Origin: JAJTFA01 sp051715425
Lineage (GTDB): Bacteria > Bacteroidota > Bacteroidia > UKL13-3
DNA: 64,000 bases
NCBI GenBank assembly: GCA_051715425.1
Contig: JBPXJS010000009.1
Location: 281,847-345,846 of the forward strand
Direction: 5' to 3'
Part shown: positions 55,468 through 64,000 of the stretch, piece by piece
Position numbering within the stretch: position 1 is the first letter of the stretch
Layout of the letters: every line of letters begins with the position of its first letter
Position numbers and translations under genes: made by a program
The notes under the pieces: generated by a model
Told to the model about the DNA's origin: nothing
What the model saw: only the letters and a program-made list of their open reading frames with translations
Database searches by the model: none

Positions 55468-57441
55468 ATGAATCAGCAAACACACAAACCATCCAATTTG
55501 TGGAGCCATTTGGCCGGAGTGTTTATCCTGCTTATTCCGCTTATCAGTTCTCATCAGGTGCTCGATCCGGCATTGTTGCCAAGGGCGCTGGTTTTGCAAT
55601 TAATTGTATTGGTTTTAGCGATAGGGCTTTTTTTCAGGCCTCAGCAAAAGTTCACATTCAACTTCCCATTGCTGGCTTTTGCTGGAGCAGGTATCCTATT
55701 TATAATATCCGGTTTTCAGGCTTTGAATATGGCCGAATATGCCTACTCAACTTCCAGGTTCCTGAGTGTATTTTGTGCTTTGCTATTGTTTTATCACTTG
55801 TTTGTTAATGAAAGGATGAGTCTTACCGTGTTGGCCAGATACTTGCTGGGCTTTTGTTTGCTGGCCGATATGCTTACCGCTTATGAAATATGGGGAAAAA
55901 TTGGAGGGATATCAGAGGGAGAAAATTTGTATCAGATAAAAACGCCATTTGCGCACAAAAATCTTTTCTCATCAGCACAGATTTGTTGCCTGCCTTTTTT
56001 AATACATATGCTCCTTTTTGATGGGGTGCGCTGGAAGTGGTTATCAGGAATTGCGATGACGGGCTGGCTTTTTCTGGTATTGTTTATTCAAACCAAAGCG
56101 GTATTGTTTGGTATTGCCATAGCCGCTGTTATAACCGGGATTTTATTTGTTCTTACCGCAACAGCTAAATATAAAAAGGTGTTCGTGTTCTTTTTACTGG
56201 TGGGAGGCATAGGTGGAACTTTATTGTTAATGATATTGAGTAAATACGAAATCTTTTCACTCCTTTTAAATACCACTACATTTAAGGAGCGATTGCTTTT
56301 ATGGGATAATACATGGCGCATGATTAAAGACCACCCTTTTGCAGGTGTAGGTGCGGGCAACTGGCAGATTTATTTTCCTCATTACGGGCTGCAGCAGTTC
56401 TTGTCAACCAATTACCTGATATCCGATGGGTATACTACCTTTCAACGTCCGCACAACGATTTTTTATGGGTGTTTGCCGAGACCGGATTATTGGGCTTTT
56501 TGTTTTATCTCTTATTTTTTATCGGGTTGCTTTTTACGGTGGTTATTGGTTTTGCGAAAAGCACAGGCAAAGAAAAATGGTTTTGGCTTTCTGTTTTTTT
56601 TGCACTCCTTATATATGTGTTTAATGCAGCTTTCGATTTTCCGCTGGAGCGAAGTGAACACCAATTGCTTTTTGTCATGCTGGCGGCATTTGTATCGGCA
56701 AACCAGTTTTTTACCAACAGGGGTTTATTTGGCGGGCTAAAGTTGCCGGTATCTTCCCGGCTTACAGCTACGGTATTAACAGGGTTTTCCCTTCTTGCAC
56801 TGTATATTACTTCCTACCGTATTTCAGGAGAGGCACATTCCAGAAAACTGATTCTTGCTCACGGCAAGGGCAACTGGCAACAAATGATCAGCGAAGGAAA
56901 AAAGGCCATCAACCCCTGGTACAATATGGATAATTTTTCCATTCCTGTGAATTGGTATATTGGTGTGGCAAAATTTGCGTTAAATGACTTAAAAGGTGCC
57001 AAGATACATTTTGAACAGGCTTATCAGATCAATCCCTATCAGGTTCATGTATTAAATAATTATGCAGCCTGTTTTGAGAAAGAGGGTAACCATGCACGGG
57101 CCATTGAATTGTATGATGAGTTGCTTCGTATTTCACCGGCATCACCTGATGGAATAGTAAATAAAAGCGGAGCCTTATACAATGCCGGTCGTTATGTGGA
57201 GGCATTTTATACCATCACGAAGTTTAAATGGGATGAAAACAATACCCAGTTTCAAACCTTTATGGTGGCTATTGTGCAATCTTACCTGGAGTTACGGAGC
57301 AAATGGGAAAAAGATAAAAACAAAGCAGCTAAAATGAGGTATTATTGGTCTAATGAGGAAGTTATCAAAAATTTGTATAAGGAAAGCTCAGCAAAAGAGG
57401 TTAGCTTCGTAACACTTATCCATCAAAGAATAAACGAATAA
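55468..57441 (+). CDS. O-antigen ligase/polymerase-like membrane protein with C-terminal TPRs, 657 aa
   Basis: About ten membrane helices fill the first 440 residues. The long periplasmic loop contains the Wzy_C/WaaL-type motif, with FKERLLLWDNTWRMIKDHP and GVGAGNW followed by QRPHNDFLWVFAETG, where the conserved Arg/His residues for sugar transfer lie. A TPR region (about 500-620, YQINPYQVHVLNNYAACF and a second copy) follows. This is the plan of O-antigen ligase-like proteins fused to TPRs in Bacteroidota. It probably acts in surface polysaccharide transfer. The next gene begins 1 bp after the stop and encodes a T9SS cargo. The ATG at 55438 is an upstream alternative in the same frame. Confidence 0.8.
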   Translation: MNQQTHKPSNLWSHLAGVFILLIPLISSHQVLDPALLPRALVLQLIVLVLAIGLFFRPQQKFTFNFPLLAFAGAGILFIISGFQALNMAEYAYSTSRFLSVFCALLLFYHLFVNERMSLTVLARYLLGFCLLADMLTAYEIWGKIGGISEGENLYQIKTPFAHKNLFSSAQICCLPFLIHMLLFDGVRWKWLSGIAMTGWLFLVLFIQTKAVLFGIAIAAVITGILFVLTATAKYKKVFVFFLLVGGIGGTLLLMILSKYEIFSLLLNTTTFKERLLLWDNTWRMIKDHPFAGVGAGNWQIYFPHYGLQQFLSTNYLISDGYTTFQRPHNDFLWVFAETGLLGFLFYLLFFIGLLFTVVIGFAKSTGKEKWFWLSVFFALLIYVFNAAFDFPLERSEHQLLFVMLAAFVSANQFFTNRGLFGGLKLPVSSRLTATVLTGFSLLALYITSYRISGEAHSRKLILAHGKGNWQQMISEGKKAINPWYNMDNFSIPVNWYIGVAKFALNDLKGAKIHFEQAYQINPYQVHVLNNYAACFEKEGNHARAIELYDELLRISPASPDGIVNKSGALYNAGRYVEAFYTITKFKWDENNTQFQTFMVAIVQSYLELRSKWEKDKNKAAKMRYYWSNEEVIKNLYKESSAKEVSFVTLIHQRINE

Positions 57442-57442
57442 C

Positions 57443-58969
57443 ATGATAAAAAAATCAATCCAACTCATCCTGGCGCTATTTGTAATTGCCGGAACAGCAA
57501 CGGCACAATCACTTGTATCAGCAACACCAACCACCCTTACACAAGGCAAGGTGGTAAACATCAGTATTACCGGTTTAGGAACCCATTTTAATCAGGGCTC
57601 TAATACAGTAATGATTGTTGACGGGGCGCTGAATGAAGCGGCTTATATTGTTACCACCCAACCCATATCAGCCAATGTTCTTGCTGTAGTGGTGCTGGTT
57701 AGCCCGCTTACCACTCCCGGAATGCATGATCTGGTGGTAAGCAACCCTACTGACGGCACGCTATTGCTGAGTAATGCTTTTAATATAATAGCAAATCCGG
57801 CTTCCATTACCGGTATTTATCCTGCAACAGCCAATGCAGGACAAACCCTTGATGTAAGTATTACTGGATCCAGCACTACGTTTGCTCAGGGATCAACCCT
57901 GGTTTCCTTCTTCAAAGGGGCCTCTCAAACAACGGATATTACGGTAAACAGCGTTACTGTAAACAGCGCTACTACCTTAACCGCTAATATTAGTGTGGCA
58001 TCAGGAGCACTTTCCGGCAGTGATTATGGATTTGTGGTAAATACCACAGCCGATGGGTACCTTTTTCTTGACAGCGTATTTACGGTGGTAGGAAGTTCGG
58101 GCGGAATCATCAACACTGTATCCCCTTCAAGCGGAAACAGAGGGCAAACATTAAATGTAACGATCACCGGTACCAATTGCAATTTTGATCAGGGTTCCAA
58201 TACGGTTTACCTCTTCAGCCAGGGTTCATCAACCACACAGCTTACAGTAAATAACGTAACGGCACAATCAGCCAATACCATTGTTGCCAATATCTCTATT
58301 CCAACAAATGCAGATCCTGGTTTATATGACCTGATGGTAGATAATAGCCAAAACGGATTTGTTACCAAAGATGGTGCTTTCACAGTGATCAGTAATGTTT
58401 CTCTGGCTTCTATAAGCCCAAATCAGGGGAAACAAGGTGTAACCCTGAATGTAACCATTACCGGGATAAATACCTCCTTTATGCAGGGGTCAAATACCAT
58501 TTCTTTTTTCAGTTCAGGTTCCCCAACGGCCGACATCACCGTTACACAGGCAAGCACGGTTTCAGATGGCGCATTAACTGCCACGCTGCAGATTGGTGCC
58601 AATGCCACACCAGGAGTTTATGATCTTGTGGTAAACTCTGTATATGATGGAATCCTTTCTATTAATAATGCTTTTACCGTACTTGATTCAATAAGCACAG
58701 GTTTAAACAAATCAGGTTCAAAACAATTTAGTATTTATCCAAATCCGGCACACGACTTTGTTCAGATAGTATCCAAAGGAGGTTCAGCAGAAGAGTTGTC
58801 TGTATCGCTTATGGATATTGGTGGCAGGGTTCTGGTAAAAGAACAGTTAATAACCGAAAACGGCCAGGCAAACTTCCGATTTGGAGAAACCCGTTTAAGT
58901 AACGGATTATATTTTATGAAGATAGAGAGCAAAGAAGGAGTAACCATCAGCAGGATACTTATTCAATAA
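57443..58969 (+). CDS. T9SS-secreted protein with four IPT/TIG repeats, 508 aa
   Basis: The signal peptide ends at TATAQ (residue 22). Four Ig-like IPT/TIG repeats of about 100 residues follow. Each opens with a Pro-Asn or Pro-Ser turn (TPTTLTQGK, YPATANAGQ, SPSSGNRGQ, SPNQGKQGV), has a QGSN/QGST signature, and ends in an AFTV-type strand. The last 85 residues are a T9SS type A sorting domain (FSIYPNPAHDFVQI, then NGLYFMKIES). The protein should be exported and attached to the outer surface. It is in an apparent operon with the O-antigen-ligase-like gene upstream, of interest because T9SS cargo is anchored to a lipopolysaccharide. A terminator follows at 58990. Confidence 0.85.
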   Translation: MIKKSIQLILALFVIAGTATAQSLVSATPTTLTQGKVVNISITGLGTHFNQGSNTVMIVDGALNEAAYIVTTQPISANVLAVVVLVSPLTTPGMHDLVVSNPTDGTLLLSNAFNIIANPASITGIYPATANAGQTLDVSITGSSTTFAQGSTLVSFFKGASQTTDITVNSVTVNSATTLTANISVASGALSGSDYGFVVNTTADGYLFLDSVFTVVGSSGGIINTVSPSSGNRGQTLNVTITGTNCNFDQGSNTVYLFSQGSSTTQLTVNNVTAQSANTIVANISIPTNADPGLYDLMVDNSQNGFVTKDGAFTVISNVSLASISPNQGKQGVTLNVTITGINTSFMQGSNTISFFSSGSPTADITVTQASTVSDGALTATLQIGANATPGVYDLVVNSVYDGILSINNAFTVLDSISTGLNKSGSKQFSIYPNPAHDFVQIVSKGGSAEELSVSLMDIGGRVLVKEQLITENGQANFRFGETRLSNGLYFMKIESKEGVTISRILIQ

Positions 58970-58989
58970 AAGGCCTTTACGGATATGAG

Positions 58990-59024
58990 GTCCTGATTTA
59001 CATACGTGTGAATCAGGACTTTTT
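58990..59024 (+). terminator. Rho-independent terminator
   Basis: GTCCTGATT (58990-58998) pairs perfectly with AATCAGGAC (59011-59019) with a 12-nt loop, followed by TTTTTG. It lies 20 bp beyond the stop codon of the IPT/TIG gene and separates that operon from gldA. Confidence 0.8.
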
Positions 59025-59071
59025 GTTTTCAGCTAATTATCACATATCAGAAGCAATATCAACCTTTTTTA

Positions 59072-59079
59072 TACTTTTG
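59072..59079 (+). promoter_or_regulatory. TAnnTTTG -7 promoter element for gldA
   Basis: TACTTTTG is a perfect -7 consensus ending 16 bp before the gldA ATG at 59096, giving a leader of only about 10 nt. No -33 element was recognised with confidence. Confidence 0.5.
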
Positions 59080-59095
59080 CTGACTAAGCAGCAGT

Positions 59096-59998
59096 ATGTC
59101 CATTAAGGTAGAGCAGTTATCAAAACTATACGGGGAACAAAAAGCCCTCGATCAGATATCCTTTGAGGTAAAACCAGGCGAGATTCTTGGATTTCTCGGG
59201 CCGAATGGTGCGGGTAAATCAACCACCATGAAAATCCTTACCGGTTATATCCCGCAAACTTCAGGTAAAGCAAGTGTTTGTGGATTTGATGTGGCAGAAC
59301 AATCCATTGAGGTGCGCAGGCATATAGGGTATTTGCCGGAATTAAATCCATTGTATACCGACATGTTTATCAAAGAGTTTCTTTTGTTTTCGGCAGAGGT
59401 GCAGGGATTGGGAAAGGATGCAAACAAAAGGGTGGAAGAAATGATAGAGCGGGTTGGTTTAACACCGGAACGGAATAAAAAAATTGGTCAGTTATCCAAA
59501 GGATTCAGGCAACGCGTGGGGCTTGCTCAGGCCATGGTACACAACCCCGAAGTGTTGATTCTTGATGAACCCACTACAGGATTGGATCCAAACCAGGTAG
59601 TAGAAATCAGGGCTTTAATAAAGGAGATAGGGAAAGATAAAACAGTAATACTCTCCACACATATTATGCAGGAAGTAGAAAGTATGTGCAACCGTGTAGT
59701 GATTATTAATAAAGGAAAAATTGTGGCCGATGATGTGATTGGTAAACTTAAACAAACCCTGAGTGGTGATACCACCATTACTGTAGAGTTTAAACATGAG
59801 ATACCACAGGGGCTACTGCAATCTATTCCCGGGGTGAAGGAAATCAAACAAAGCGGCAAACGTTATATATTGAGATGTGAGGGTGATATCAGGGAAAAAA
59901 TATCCGTTGAGGCTTCTGCCAAAGGATGGATTTTATTATCGATGTCTGCCGAAGGAGAATCCCTGGAAAAAGTGTTTCAAAAACTGACACGTAAGTAG
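59096..59998 (+). CDS. gldA: Gliding motility ABC transporter ATPase GldA, 300 aa
   Basis: The ATP-hydrolysing subunit of the GldAFG ABC transporter associated with Bacteroidota gliding. Walker A GPNGAGKST (35-43), signature LSKGFRQRVGLA (133-144) and Walker B VLILDEP (153-159) are intact, followed by the usual Asp-loop. The C-terminal domain (after about 225) is the extra domain found in GldA and in related exporter ATPases. The exported substrate is unknown. It is followed after 4 bp by the permease GldF, so all three subunits are encoded together here. Confidence 0.9.
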   Translation: MSIKVEQLSKLYGEQKALDQISFEVKPGEILGFLGPNGAGKSTTMKILTGYIPQTSGKASVCGFDVAEQSIEVRRHIGYLPELNPLYTDMFIKEFLLFSAEVQGLGKDANKRVEEMIERVGLTPERNKKIGQLSKGFRQRVGLAQAMVHNPEVLILDEPTTGLDPNQVVEIRALIKEIGKDKTVILSTHIMQEVESMCNRVVIINKGKIVADDVIGKLKQTLSGDTTITVEFKHEIPQGLLQSIPGVKEIKQSGKRYILRCEGDIREKISVEASAKGWILLSMSAEGESLEKVFQKLTRK

Positions 59999-60002
59999 TA
60001 CT

Positions 60003-60731
60003 ATGTTTATTATACTCAAAAAAGAAATACGCACCTTTTTAAGTTCACTCATTGCATATGTGGTGATGATTGTATTTTTGGTTGCCACCGGATTATTTAT
60101 GTGGGTATTGCCGGATTATAATGTATTTGATATGGGCTATTCCAATATGGATACCTTATTCAGTATGGCACCATGGTTATTTATTTTTTTGATATCAGCC
60201 ATTACCATGCGCTCTTTCAGTGAAGAGAAAAAAGCCGGAACTATTGAGATACTAACCACCAAACCGCTTAGCGATATGCAGATTATTCTGGGTAAATATA
60301 TTGCCGGGGTGGTATTGGTACTGTTTTCTCTTTTACCCACGCTCATCTATTTTTATACCGTATACCAGCTTGGTGCCACCAAAGGGAATATTGATATGGG
60401 AGCCACCTGGGGTTCTTATCTGGGTTTGTTTTTTCTGGCCAGTTGTTTTGTAGCTATCGGTATCTTTTCGTCATCTATTACAGATAACCAGATTGTATCT
60501 TTTATCGTATCCATGTTTTTGTGCTACGGCTTTTATTCTCTCTTTGATATGTTTGCCGATTTTAAACTGCTGGGTTCGTTTGATAGTGTCATTGCATCAC
60601 TTGGTATCAGCGCACACTATCAGTCTATCAGCCGGGGTGTAATTGACTCGCGTGATGTGGTATATTTTCTCACCATCATTATTGCTTTTATCTGGGCAAC
60701 CAAAACAGCATTCGGTGCCAGAAAATGGTAA
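60003..60731 (+). CDS. gldF: Gliding motility ABC transporter permease GldF, 242 aa
   Basis: An inner-membrane permease with six hydrophobic helices, starting MFIILKKEIRTFLSSLIAYV. After the first helix comes the typical ABC-2 segment with AITMRSFSEEKKAGTIEIL and LTTKPLSDMQIILGKYIAG. These match the GldF/ABC-2 family in Bacteroidota. It works with GldA (ATPase) and GldG (periplasmic). It lies 4 bp after gldA and 15 bp before gldG. Confidence 0.9.
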   Translation: MFIILKKEIRTFLSSLIAYVVMIVFLVATGLFMWVLPDYNVFDMGYSNMDTLFSMAPWLFIFLISAITMRSFSEEKKAGTIEILTTKPLSDMQIILGKYIAGVVLVLFSLLPTLIYFYTVYQLGATKGNIDMGATWGSYLGLFFLASCFVAIGIFSSSITDNQIVSFIVSMFLCYGFYSLFDMFADFKLLGSFDSVIASLGISAHYQSISRGVIDSRDVVYFLTIIIAFIWATKTAFGARKW

Positions 60732-60746
60732 TTATTTTTACAGCAA

Positions 60747-62456
60747 ATGACTAAACAAATCAAACAAAAGAGAAAAAGTTATAAAACACAGGCACTGGTT
60801 GAACTGGTGTTGGTACTGGTGGTGCTGGTGGTGCTCAATCTTATTTTGTCGTCATGGTTTTACCGCATAGATTTAACCAAAGAAAAACGTTATTCACTCT
60901 CACCGGCAAGTATTGCACTTGCCGCAAAGGTGGATGATGTGATGTATGTGAAATGTTATCTGGAAGGAGAATTTCCTGCGGGATTTAAACGGTTGAGCAA
61001 ATCAACGCGTGAAATGCTGGATGAGTTTCGCGCATATTCCGGAGGAAAAATACAGTATGAATTTATTGATCCGTTTGAAGAAGCAGATGCAAAGAAGGCA
61101 GGAGATATTGTGCAGGAGCTTGGTGACAAAGGATTGCAACCAACCAGCGTACAGATAAAAAAAGACGATGAGTTATCACAAAAAATAATTGTTCCGGGAG
61201 CTATATTTTATTACAAGGGAAAAGAAATTGCCGTAAATATTCTCAAAGGACAATTTGGTGCCAACCCCGAAGATGTAATAAACAGTTCTATTGAATTGCT
61301 GGAATACGAAATAGCCAATGCCCTGCGTAAGGCAACAGAAAAAAATGCCAAACAAATAGCCATTCTGGAAGACCACGGTGAACTGGATAAATGGGATGTG
61401 GCAGAGGCCAAAGCAGAACTGGAGCAATATTATACAGTGAAACGAATTCCGCTAACGATGGTTCCGCCTCAGGAATTAAATAATTATGCTGCCATTATTA
61501 TTGCAAAACCTACACAGGCATTCTCTGAGTTCGATAAGTTTAAAATCGATCAGTATATTATGCAAGGGGGCAAGGTATTGTGGTTTATAGATACGCAGGT
61601 GGCCGATATGGATAGCCTGCAAAAAGAACCCATGTTTATGAGCAGCAGCTATAGCCTTAACCTTGATGATATGTTGTTCAGGTATGGTATTCGGGTTAAT
61701 CATAACCTGGTTCAGGATATCCAGTGTGAGGCCATACCTATACTGGCCGGTATGCGCAATGGCATGCCTCAGCAAAAATTATTACCATGGTTGTTTTATC
61801 CGGCTGCGGCACCCGTGGTTAATCACCCTATTGTAAAAAATATGGATCCGGTTTGGTTTCAGTTTGCATCGTCTATTGATACCACCTCAGCAAAAAAAAT
61901 TAAGAAAACGGTTTTGCTTCAGTCGTCACCATACTCGCGTGCGGTAAATGCACCTGTGCGTGTTGATTTAAATATGGCACGTGTGCGTCCTGAACCGGAG
62001 ATGTTTCAGAAAGGCAGCCTGCCTATGGCTGTATTGCTCGAGGGTGAATTTACCTCTGTTTTTCAATACCGCATGGGTGCAGCCAACTCATCGGAATTGC
62101 CTTATAAGGAAAGGGTGGAAAACAATAAAATGATTGTGGTGGCTGATGGTGACGTGATCCGTAACCAGAGAAAAAAGTCAACAGGTGAAATATTTCCTTT
62201 GGGGTATAACCGTTATACCAACCAGCAGTTTGGCAATAAACGTTTTGTTTTAAATTGTATGGATTACCTGTGTGACGATTCCGGTATTATAGAAGTGCGC
62301 GGAAAGGAAATAACCCTGCGCCTGTTAAACAAAGCCAAAGTAAAAAAGGAAAAAGCCATGTGGCAATCAGTAAACCTGTTGCTTCCGCTATTGGTGGTAT
62401 TGCTTTTTGGCGGTGTAAACCGTTGGATCAGAAAACGCAGGTATACAAAAAAATAA
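60747..62456 (+). CDS. gldG: Gliding motility ABC transporter substrate-binding-like protein GldG, 569 aa
   Basis: It has an N-terminal membrane anchor (about residues 18-38), then IDLTKEKRYSLSPAS, characteristic of GldG, a long periplasmic domain with GFKRLSKSTREMLDEF and YEFIDPF, and a C-terminal membrane helix (LLPLLVVLLFGGVN) with a basic end. GldG is the third component of the GldAFG system. Length matches the family (about 560). It is followed 53 bp downstream by a DUF4340 protein. Confidence 0.9.
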   Translation: MTKQIKQKRKSYKTQALVELVLVLVVLVVLNLILSSWFYRIDLTKEKRYSLSPASIALAAKVDDVMYVKCYLEGEFPAGFKRLSKSTREMLDEFRAYSGGKIQYEFIDPFEEADAKKAGDIVQELGDKGLQPTSVQIKKDDELSQKIIVPGAIFYYKGKEIAVNILKGQFGANPEDVINSSIELLEYEIANALRKATEKNAKQIAILEDHGELDKWDVAEAKAELEQYYTVKRIPLTMVPPQELNNYAAIIIAKPTQAFSEFDKFKIDQYIMQGGKVLWFIDTQVADMDSLQKEPMFMSSSYSLNLDDMLFRYGIRVNHNLVQDIQCEAIPILAGMRNGMPQQKLLPWLFYPAAAPVVNHPIVKNMDPVWFQFASSIDTTSAKKIKKTVLLQSSPYSRAVNAPVRVDLNMARVRPEPEMFQKGSLPMAVLLEGEFTSVFQYRMGAANSSELPYKERVENNKMIVVADGDVIRNQRKKSTGEIFPLGYNRYTNQQFGNKRFVLNCMDYLCDDSGIIEVRGKEITLRLLNKAKVKKEKAMWQSVNLLLPLLVVLLFGGVNRWIRKRRYTKK

Positions 62457-62509
62457 CAATACGCAGCACTTCTGCAATGGTTTTGCTGACTACTATTTAA
62501 TATCATATC

Positions 62510-63526
62510 ATGAACAGAAATATAAAAATACTCCTGATTGTACTGCTTATTGCTGTACCGGTTTACTATTTCGTAATTAATAAACCCTGGAATACACTAA
62601 AGGGAGAACTAAAGGATTTTTCTATAAAAGATACCGCCTCCATTACCAAAGTTTTTTTGGCTGATAAAAAAGGCAATCAGGTATTGCTACAGCTTAATGA
62701 GCGTGGACAGTGGATAGTAAATAACAAATACAAAGCAGATATCAGTAAAGTAAATTTATTAAAGTCGACCATGGCACAGGTAAAGGTAAGAAACCCGCTT
62801 GCCGAATCAGAATTTAATACGGTGGTTGCTATGATGGCCAGCAACGCCATTAAAGCAGAGTTTTATCAAAATGATGAGTTAATTAAAGCAGTGTATGTTG
62901 GTTCGCAAACCCCCGACAATACAGGAACATTTATGATGGTGGAAGGATCGTCAACCCCGTTTGTTACACATATTCCGGGTTTTGTGGGTTACCTCTCCCC
63001 ACGTTTTAATACAGAGGCCATACGCTGGAAAACCAAAGCCATTTTTGTAACACCGGCAGATCAGATTGATTTAATCAGTGTAGGGTATCCGCAGGAAACA
63101 GAACAGTCTTTTGTTGTTGACAATACGGGTGCAACACCCGTATTAAAAAACACCAGCGGAGAAAAGATAGAGGCAGATCCCGCTTTTTTAAAATACTATC
63201 TCGGATCATTTGCCAGCTTATATTTTGAGGGATATGTAGAGGATATGAAACCCATCCAAAACGACTCCATTAAAAAATCGCCAGTGTTTTGTGTGATGGA
63301 GTTGAAGCAAAAAGATGGAAGTATAACAAGACTCGAAATTCACCGCAAGGGAATTACCAGACGAAGCGCGGTGCAGATAAATGAAGAAGGAGAAAGACCT
63401 GAATTTGATATTGATAAATACCTGGCCTTTTTAAATGACGAAAAGGATGTGGTATATGTGCAGGATTACGTGTTCAGAAACGTACTTAAAAAACGCAGCG
63501 ATTTTACGTCTTCGCGTTTGCCTTGA
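62510..63526 (+). CDS. DUF4340 membrane-anchored protein, 338 aa
   Basis: It has an N-terminal signal-anchor (ILLIVLLIAVPVYYFVI), then repeating DUF4340-type beta-rich units with TKVFLADKKGNQVLLQ, WIVNNKYKADISKVNLL and GSQTPDNTGTFMMV. DUF4340 proteins commonly lie beside GldG-like or ABC-2 transporters, and this one follows gldG on the same strand, so it is probably a periplasmic partner of the GldAFG transporter. The function is not established. Confidence 0.8.
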   Translation: MNRNIKILLIVLLIAVPVYYFVINKPWNTLKGELKDFSIKDTASITKVFLADKKGNQVLLQLNERGQWIVNNKYKADISKVNLLKSTMAQVKVRNPLAESEFNTVVAMMASNAIKAEFYQNDELIKAVYVGSQTPDNTGTFMMVEGSSTPFVTHIPGFVGYLSPRFNTEAIRWKTKAIFVTPADQIDLISVGYPQETEQSFVVDNTGATPVLKNTSGEKIEADPAFLKYYLGSFASLYFEGYVEDMKPIQNDSIKKSPVFCVMELKQKDGSITRLEIHRKGITRRSAVQINEEGERPEFDIDKYLAFLNDEKDVVYVQDYVFRNVLKKRSDFTSSRLP

Positions 63527-63801
63527 GGTGTCGTAAATCAGGTAAAAAAAAATACAATTATATTTTCTCCAGAGAACCCCACCTTTAGCTTTCGTTTTCA
63601 AAAATTAAGGTTTTATTAAGTATTGATGAAGTTGTTGCATTGCCGGCTTTTTTTGTTAAACATTGTTAAAACGCAATGCTGACTTTGGGTTTGGCTTTGT
63701 TGTTTATACAATAGTCAAAATCGGGCTAAACGAACCATAAAGGCATTTAAAAAAATAACTCCCTGATTTCCACGATTAGAAACCACCGTTTAATAAATAA
63801 T

Positions 63802-64000
63802 ATGCAAAAGGCGGGTTTTCCCTACCATTTATGTCAAAAATTTCGTAATATATTAGTGGCCTTGAAAACGTCATTTCTGAAATGTTCAGTATTGACATCA
63901 TTCCTGATGATGATAACAGCTATGAACCAAACAACACAGGCCCAAACGCGTTACCGTTTTTTTGCACCCGATTCGGTGATGCAAAAAAGTGGCCGGTTGT
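63802..64000 (+). CDS. Secreted protein, N-terminal part (cut by the window edge)
   Basis: An open frame runs from an ATG at 63802 to the end of the window. A signal-peptide-like core (CSVLTSFLMMITAMNQ, then TTQAQ) is visible, with a probable cleavage after the Ala-Gln pair, followed by TRYRFFAPDSVMQ. In-frame GTG (63856) or TTG (63862) starts would place the signal peptide closer to the N-terminus, so the true start is unsure. It is probably an exported protein. The gap 63527-63801 is AT-rich; a GCATTG/CAATGC pair and two TTGTTAAA copies are visible but nothing is certain. Confidence 0.5.
   Translation, partial: MQKAGFPYHLCQKFRNILVALKTSFLKCSVLTSFLMMITAMNQTTQAQTRYRFFAPDSVMQKSGRL

Overview
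The window comes from a Bacteroidota chromosome, most likely of the Chitinophagales/Sphingobacteriales kind. The signs are the Bacteroidota division and cell-wall (dcw) gene order, gliding-motility genes gldA-gldF-gldG, several very large secreted proteins with type IX secretion (T9SS) C-terminal sorting domains, TAnnTTTG promoter elements and few Shine-Dalgarno sequences.

Region 1 (1 to about 11,469) is the right-hand part of an integrative element whose left end lies outside the window. A large serine recombinase sits at its right edge. The element has cut the chromosomal comM/yifB gene: the comM reading frame stops right after its AAMNP motif, and the last residues of the recombinase are read from comM's opposite strand. 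The cargo is defence-like: an ArdC-type antirestriction domain, a DNA methyltransferase fused to a nuclease-like domain, an OLD-family ATPase-TOPRIM nuclease translationally coupled to a 79-aa protein, a HEPN-domain protein, a 38-aa membrane peptide and several unknown proteins. Between them are unusual non-coding structures: a 57-bp attC/dif-like palindrome just after a small gene, two direct copies of a hairpin repeat bracketing the methyltransferase, a terminator with no gene in front of it, and a long imperfect palindrome.

Region 2 (11,467 to 15,096) is chromosomal: the comM fragment, a divergent DUF255/YyaL-type thioredoxin-fold protein, and a small secreted protein with a C-terminal Pro-Ile-Asp sorting-type tail.

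Region 3 (15,270 to 38,117) holds four giant minus-strand T9SS cargo genes (1090 to 2195 codons). They share a homologous C-terminal half of about 540 residues and carry different N-terminal architectures, a set of modular surface proteins. A DUF6642 caspase-like protein follows.

Region 4 (38,994 to 55,069) is a complete minus-strand dcw cluster, mraZ-rsmH-ftsL-ftsI-murE-mraY-murD-ftsW-murG-murC-ftsQ-ftsA-ftsZ, closed by a strong terminator after ftsZ. A MraZ-type operator (three CCAC boxes at a 10-bp period) precedes mraZ. A four-helix-bundle cassette with inverted repeats is inserted between murE and mraY.

Region 5 (55,468 to 64,000) is plus strand: an O-antigen-ligase-like membrane protein with TPRs coupled to a T9SS cargo protein with IPT/TIG repeats, then gldA-gldF-gldG, a DUF4340 protein, and the start of a secreted protein cut by the window edge. 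Together these genes describe a cell that builds meso-DAP peptidoglycan, glides, and displays large adhesin-like proteins through T9SS. No rRNA, tRNA, CRISPR array or phage structural gene was seen.
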